Below, piece after piece: positions 58,304 through 64,000 of a stretch of 64,000 nt of DNA. The stretch's first letter is position 1. Every line of letters starts with the position of its first letter. Under the pieces are notes generated by a model. It did no database searches. It was given only the letters and a program-made list of their open reading frames with translations, and was not told the DNA's origin. Source of the DNA: Prinsepia uniflora. Taxonomy: Eukaryota; Streptophyta; Magnoliopsida; Rosales; Rosaceae. Location of the stretch: positions 44,996,252 through 45,060,251 of the forward strand of contig CM064872.1 of NCBI GenBank assembly GCA_032719365.1. Direction: 5' to 3'. The position numbers and the translations under genes are program-made.

Positions 58304-61036
58304 TGACAGGACCCATCCCAAATCCTCCGGGATTAAAGTGGGATGTGCCTGCTCCCCTTCTGACACGAAGTGTCAGACAAAGGATAATTTCGTCCTTTGC
58401 CCAACCAGGGACTACCAGTGAGCACCAGGATTCGGAGGAGAAATGTGATATCTCGTCTCTGCTACAGCCCGCATCCTCGATCAACCTGAAGGGCATTAAA
58501 AACACGAAAGTTGTAAGTGGACAAAACAAAGATTTTATAAAAACATTTCATAAAAAGACCTTTATTCCCTTCACTAAAAAGTATGCATGCATTCGAAAAC
58601 CATTTCTCAAACATAGAACATGGGATCTTGGTCCAAAATCCAAATCAAGGTGGGAACTCGTCCCAAATCCAACACATGTGGGTCTCAACCCAAAACCATC
58701 TCCGTGAAATCTCATACACATATATAGATATACATATATAACCCATCCTAGACATCCTCTGATGTCAACTCGGGGCACACATCCCCTAGGAACGAATCCC
58801 CGATATATGTCAGGATTTCTATATATATAAGTATACATACTACTCGGGATCTCACTCTGAGTCTACCCCCAGGAATTCTCCATCTAAGAGGCTCTGTCTT
58901 TGAATCTAGTCCGGCATCTCTTCAGATCAAGTTCGGGACTCTATCATATCTCCCACTCCTGGAATGTGCTCCTTGTGGGGATCACTCATTCCAGGTAGTG
59001 GATCGTGACTCTCCAGGTCGATGTCTGGAGGAGACCAATCAACTCATAAAGGATACTAGTACAGAAAATCACACTCGGGACTCATGCCCGATAACACAAA
59101 ATCAACTGGGCCTCCAGCCCGAACATATGACTCAACTGGGGCCTCTAGCCTGATTTCACCTTTTAACTGGGACTAAAGCCGGAACTCGTAAATCAACGGG
59201 GCATCAAGCCCGATACCTCAGAGTCAGTCATGATTCCGATCATTGTGATGAGTGTAACCATCAGTCCAGGACCGCTCTCAATCCTGGTATGTCGCCGTGA
59301 ACATATCAATGCCGCGACCACCTCTAGATTATGGTGCACCCATCGCCAATCGATCTCCTATACCATCAGCACCCCGGAAGTTGAGCCTCCAGTGGTTTGC
59401 TCGATAACCAAACGTGCATCATGACCTCTCTGGACGGAACACATCCCTAGTCCGGAGGCGAGCATCGAATCGTCCATCGCCGTGTACAAAAAACCCGTCG
59501 CGACCACGATTCAAACCCGTAGGTCATGAATAGGGCCACAAGCCCGAGTCAAAACCAAGACCAAATGGGTCGTTTTACCTTTCAAAACCATTTGATTTGA
59601 AACTGAAACTAAAAACGCGTATAAGCACGTATAAAACTGAAAACCTCAAAATACATGCAATACGTAACACACACAGAATACACTCAAGGCATCACAAAAC
59701 ATGTATTAATATACTTATAAAACATTTATGCATGTATCGATTCAGAAAAAGGAAAGTCCACTCAAGACCATCTGAGCTACCGCCTTGATACGCGTGTCGT
59801 ACGCCTCTCCGGGCTAATCACCGTCATCGGGACTCCCAAACTTGTCCAAATCTTTTTATAGGGTTACTAACTACTTAATTAGCCCATCACTAAAGCCCCC
59901 TAATTTTCTGGGATTTTTAAATATTTTTAAACACGATCCTAAACCTTCAGACACCCCTAAATATATCGAGACGATGTCTGATCGACTCGAAATCAGTCCA
60001 AAAATGTCCATTGACATCGAATAAATGGAATTACAAGTTGGAAGTTTCCCCAAAAACCTGCCCACCCGCTGTCACGCGCCACCGGATGGCCCTGCGCGTG
60101 GGCTTCAATCGCCTCTACAGGGTCATCCCTGTCCTCCAGCCGATCGGATCCACCAGCCAGGCTGGTCCAAGTTCTGCAATCCGGTCCGGCCAAACCGACG
60201 GAGCCAGTACATGCCCCTTAACCGTCCAATTTTTGTCCTTTTTCTTCCTTACCAATTCCATTCTTCCTATTTCGATCCTAGAAACCTAATGGTGTGATCA
60301 AAACCACAAAAAACCCACGAAATCCTACCGGTTCGATAACTCTCCTCACGACCCAATTTTCCTGTTTTCTCCCTGGGCTCCTCAGCCATCAACCACCACC
60401 AAAAATCATCCTAACACCTTCCTAACACCCTAATAAACCTATCCTAATCGATTAAAACCGTCCTTAACTTACAAAATAAAAAATAAAGAAAATTGGAATA
60501 ACCTGGCTTACCTTGCTCGAGGTTCCTCCGCCGTCCACGGCGGCGTCGTCCTTGGCCAGCCACCACCATCCTGCCCTCATCTCACTCTCTTGGTCTCACA
60601 CCTGATCAGATGGAGAAGGGTTTGGATTGGGTTGAAGGGTTTGCTCGGGTTGGTGGAATGGGCAAATGATCGGACAAAGGGGAAGGGGATATGCATGAAT
60701 GGGAAAAAATCTGGGGGCCACTTGCTGCCAAAATTCCCTCGCCTCGTAAAACGAGCAATAGTTCGTTCGAACTTCCATGAATCGTAACTTTTCCGTCGAA
60801 CGTCCGAATTTGACGTGACGCCTGTCTACAGATTCGTATCAACGCGATCTACATAACGGTCCTTGGTCCTCGGCCATCGGACCTCCCGGGTTAAAAGTTA
60901 ACTTTTTGCCCTCATTTAGAGGCAAAATCGTAATTTCTCCCTGAACATCTGATAATCCTTGACTAATCCCCGATTAGCCTCATTAATCCGTCATTAATCC
61001 CTAATTAATCCTTAAAATTAGGAACAGGTCGTTACA
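58304..61036 (-). repeat. 5' LTR of the nested element
   Basis: On the minus strand it starts TGTAACGACCTGTTCC and ends GGGTCCTGTCA. The array of GGGC...GCCC hairpins lies at 59080-59220, and inverted GTCCACTCA and GTAAGTGGAC motifs lie at about 59755 and 58508. Confidence 0.85.
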
Positions 61037-61041
61037 CAAAG
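61037..61041. repeat. TSD CAAAG, right copy
   Basis: Matches 55306-55310. Confidence 0.9.
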
Positions 61042-63515
61042 GCTAAATACTCGTTTAACTCCCATGTAACACGCAAGCCAAATAAGGGATCCCAGGTTAA
61101 TGGTCCAAAAACAACTTCCGGCTTCCCAGAGTGCGCAGAAACCACCGTGGATCGTGTGTGTTGTCTCAGCATCACCAACAACCCGCATCGGCATCAACCT
61201 GAAGGGCATCGAAAAAAAAACAGAAAAGTATGTGTGTGGACAAAAATAAATGTATGCATTCGGAAGGCATTTAGGCTCTCCACGTAAAAACCAATGTATG
61301 CATTCGAAAACCATTTAATTTTCAACATAAGAAAACCGTTTATAAAGCCCAAATTCTTTTCCTTTCCTCCAATCACTGGGCTATAGCCCAAAACCATAAA
61401 TCAAAACCAAGTTTGGGAACTCAGCCCAAAAATGCAAGATCCAAATCACGTGTAAAACCGTAAATCTAATCATTTGGGCCACAACCCAAAAGATCTGAAA
61501 ACCATATGAAAACCATCATGATATCACATAAATCTGAAACACATTTACATCAATCAATCGAACCTGTTGGATCTCATATCAACGAGTTTTTAAACTCAAT
61601 ATCAATCTGAGTCTTTAAACTCAATCAGGCCTTCCCGGGTAATCAACGAGTCATTAAACTCACGAGTCTTTAAACTCAATAACAGGCCTCGGGGGAAATC
61701 AATAACCGAGTCTTTAAACTCACGAGTCTTTAAAATCAAATCACATATAGGGCCCTCCCCCGTCAAAATCAATCACCGGGTTTTTAAACCCAAAACCAGA
61801 TCCAACAAATCCAATTCAAAACCATTTATCAAATCCATAAATCCATTTCCAAATCCGAATCCGAAATCATCCTTTCGAAACCAGAATCCAAATCCAGAAA
61901 TCATCCAAAATCACATTTAAACCGAAATTCGAAGTCATATTTTATCGAAATGGGTCTCATGCTCGAATTCACTTTCAACCCGAATATCATATCATCAAAT
62001 CATTAACAAAACACAATACGTATAAACAGTATAAAATCACCCATCAAAATCATCATCGAAGCATATCATAAACCATATTCTCGAAATACGTATAAATACG
62101 ATAAATCACATTGAAATACGTGTAAATATGTAAATCATAAATACCAAAATAATAAGCATCAAAATCTTATATAGAAAACATATAAAATAGTTATGCATGC
62201 ATTGAAATTTAGAAAGTAAAGTCCACTCACATACCATCCTCACTGTCGCTTCGATACGCGTGCAATACGCCGTTCCCGGCTAACGTACTGTCACTTGAAC
62301 TCTCGGACCTGTCTAAATCACATTCTAAGGTCACTAACTATTTCAATAACCTTCCATTAAATCCCCGTAATTTTCCCAGATTTTTAAACTTATTTAAACT
62401 ATATCCTAAACCTTCGAACATCCCGAACTATATCGAAACGATGTCCGATCAAGTTGAAACCATCCCAAAATGTTCGTTACAACGAATACTAAAAAAATCA
62501 TGTTGATCGTGCCTCATAATGAGGGCCCACACGCCCTCAAGCCCCGTCCAAAGGAACTACGCGTGGGAGTCACGCGCTAGCTACTGTTCATCCATGTCCT
62601 CGCGTAAACCCAGTCTGGTTCGGTCCTCTGCAAATCCGGTCCAATCAGACCGGCGTAACTGGTTTTCACTCATTCCTTGACCAAAATTTTTGGGGTTTCT
62701 ACCTATGTCTTCGTCTCACCATCCTCTATCAGTCTATATAGTCAAAAATCCAAGAAAAACACAAGATCTCACCTTCCAAATCGAAGAACAGTCAATCAAT
62801 CTTCCTCCTCTGTTTTCGGCCACCACCGTCCATCTCAGGCTTCAAAATTAGTCCCTATGAGTTCATATGCTTACCAGAAACATGTTTCAATTAGCAGAAA
62901 GGCTCAACAACCACTAAATCAAACTTTACCATTTTTGAATCACAACTTACCTTTCGAGGGTTTTATCGGCGACCATCCACGACGGCCCTCCACGATGGCA
63001 CCACTCTCATCGTCTCAACCTCCCCTTCAAGTTTCATTCACAATTCAGAGACAAAGGATGATAATTGAAGGTATTGGATGGATGGTTTCCTCATGGTCTC
63101 TGTTTTCCAGCTCTCGGCCTACAGTCACCAAATACAAACATTGGCACGTTTTCATTCTTTTTAAAACTAGGTGAGGCGGTTGTACTAGCTTCCACAGCAT
63201 TTCAGAGAGGGGACAAGTGTCCCACTTCAATTGGTCATACTTCCCAATGTAAACAAATGACCAAATTACCATTAAGGCTAAAGTACCAAAATGCCCCTCA
63301 ACTTCTGAGCCTCATTACTTCTTCATTGAACGTCGAAATCGGACGTGCCGCCTGTCTACAGACTCGTGATGTCTCAAACTGCGTTACAGTCATCGGCCAA
63401 AACCGAGTTAAAAGTCAACATTTTTCCCACCTCAAGGGGCAAAACGGTCATTTCGCACCGTCCGTCCGAAATCACTTAACTAATCAAATCCCGAAATTCG
63501 GAACGGGTCATTACA

Positions 63516-63520
63516 TTTTG
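63516..63520. repeat. TSD TTTTG, right copy
   Basis: Matches 55231-55235. Confidence 0.85.
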
Positions 63521-64000
63521 GGTTGGAGATGGAGAGTTTTTGTGGCTGCAAATGGAGAGTGTTTGGGGCTGGAAACCATGAGTGTTTAAGGGTGGAAATG
63601 GACAGATTTTGTACTGAAAACCGAGGGGGCTTGTGAGGCTGGAACTGTGGGGTTTTGGCATTGAATTTGGGTAGTGTTTCGAGGCTGAAATGTGGAATCC
63701 TCCTCGTCAAAAATGAACTAAGGTTGGACTTATATAAAAGGCCGAAACCCTAGCTGGGAAATGCACGAAAGGGCTTGATCCTAGCCTTGTTGTGCTGGAA
63801 CTCGTGGGCTAGAACATGGGCCAAGGGTTGAGCACGGGCTTGGCACTTGGGCCTCAACTTGGGTCTTAACTTGGTCCTTCTTTTATTTGTTTTGGCTTGG
63901 ATTTAATCCATACTACTTATATGTACATGGCTTACAAGATGGATTATTTTCTCATATTTTTTTACATAATCAAACAAAAGCTAAGTGAAAAGGGATATTG
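63521..64000 (-). mobile_element. 5' LTR of the minus-strand Athila/Tat-type element, R/U3 part
   Basis: Continues 53879-55230 after the nested insertions and runs past the window end. A TATA-like box on the minus strand lies at about 63730-63740 (CTTTTATATAAG). Short repeats of TGG-rich text at 63530-63690 carry no gene. Confidence 0.6.
63730..63740 (-). promoter_or_regulatory. TATA-like box of the minus-strand 5' LTR
   Basis: TTTTATATAA on the minus strand, placed so that transcription would run toward the gag remnant at 53786. Confidence 0.45.

Larger units (their letters stand above)
55311..61036 (-). mobile_element. Non-coding Tekay-like element nested in a solo LTR, 3' LTR mostly deleted
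   Basis: Perfect CAAAG TSDs. The 5' LTR is complete at right (58304-61036, 2,733 bp). A Met-type PBS (minus strand TGGTATGAGAGCCAGG, 58285-58300) precedes an interior of about 2.4 kb related to LARD1. The left LTR retains only its last 557 bp (55311-55867); the rest and the purine tract are deleted. The two LTR parts are visibly diverged, so it is older than TR-GAG. No Gag or Pol is seen. Confidence 0.88.
55236..63515 (-). mobile_element. Solo Tekay-like LTR split by a nested element
   Basis: The LTR is 55236-55310 plus 61042-63515 (about 2.55 kb). On the minus strand it starts TGTAATGACCCGTTCC (63515) and ends GGGTCGTGTCA (55236). It is flanked by perfect TTTTG TSDs. It carries the GAGTTTTTAAACTC/GGGTTTTTAAACCC hairpin units (61590-61790) and inverted GTGAGTGGAC-like motifs (near 61230 and 62222). 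The open frames at 62677-63174 and 63065-63589 lie in U3 and lack known motifs. Confidence 0.85.

Noticed and set aside
62677..63589. 165- and 174-aa frames in the solo LTR
   Set aside because: Overlapping frames in LTR U3 with no recognisable domain. The second frame's start falls inside the first.

Overview
This window is plant nuclear DNA made almost entirely of nested Ty3/gypsy LTR retrotransposons. I find no host protein gene, rRNA, tRNA, CRISPR array or bacterial feature. The evidence for a plant is LTRs that start TG and end CA with 5-bp target-site duplications (TSDs), plant-type primer-binding sites (initiator-Met tRNA in one group, Asp tRNA in the other), and a Gag and Pol of the types found in plant chromoviruses (Tekay/Del-like) and in the Athila/Tat branch. 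The species cannot be told from this sequence. The setting looks like repeat-rich heterochromatin.

Layout. 1-853: 3' part of a Tekay-like LTR. 854-7001: decayed Athila/Tat-type element on the plus strand (LTR, Asp-type PBS, gag remnant with a 192-bp duplication), split by a complete solo LTR (2256-5174, TSD TAGAA). 7002-11243: pieces of a non-coding Athila-like element in two opposite orientations around a Tekay-like LTR fragment. 11244-18924: a complete non-coding element, called LARD1 here (TSD TAAAT). 18925-21260: its target, then the start of a second non-coding element, LARD2. 21261-21760: a 500-N assembly gap. 21761-38656 repeats 11777-21260 almost exactly, except that a young 7.4-kb gag-only element (called TR-GAG here, 22142-29530, TSD TTCAT) sits inside the LARD1 LTR. 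36972-44446: the complete LARD2 (TSD CCCGT). 44452-47165: older LTR and internal fragments. 47166-53870: a degenerate Athila/Tat-type gag-protease-RT-RNase H-integrase region on the minus strand, broken by a solo LTR in RNase H (48138-50090). Its 5' LTR (53879-64000) is split by a solo Tekay-like LTR (55236-63515, TSD TTTTG), which is itself split by another element (55311-61036, TSD CAAAG).

How the parts relate. Only one protein looks intact: the Gag of TR-GAG. LARD1 and LARD2 have intact ends, PBS and polypurine tract but no protein, so they would depend on proteins supplied in trans. TR-GAG and LARD1 share PBS type, LTR end sequence and LTR architecture.

Most unusual observation. The interior of LARD1 (about 13783-16504, and its second copy) is a chain of short perfect stem-loops, often with 3-nt loops. 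By eye I count at least eight perfect stems of 7 bp or more with 3-5-nt loops, where chance predicts about 0.5. A related but diverged element (55311-61036) keeps some of these stems with pairing preserved, and the LTRs hold arrays of hairpins whose arms change together. This suggests that the non-coding RNA of these elements is under selection for folding. A second practical point is that the duplication around the gap looks like two unmerged overlapping contigs (alleles), one with and one without the TR-GAG insertion.
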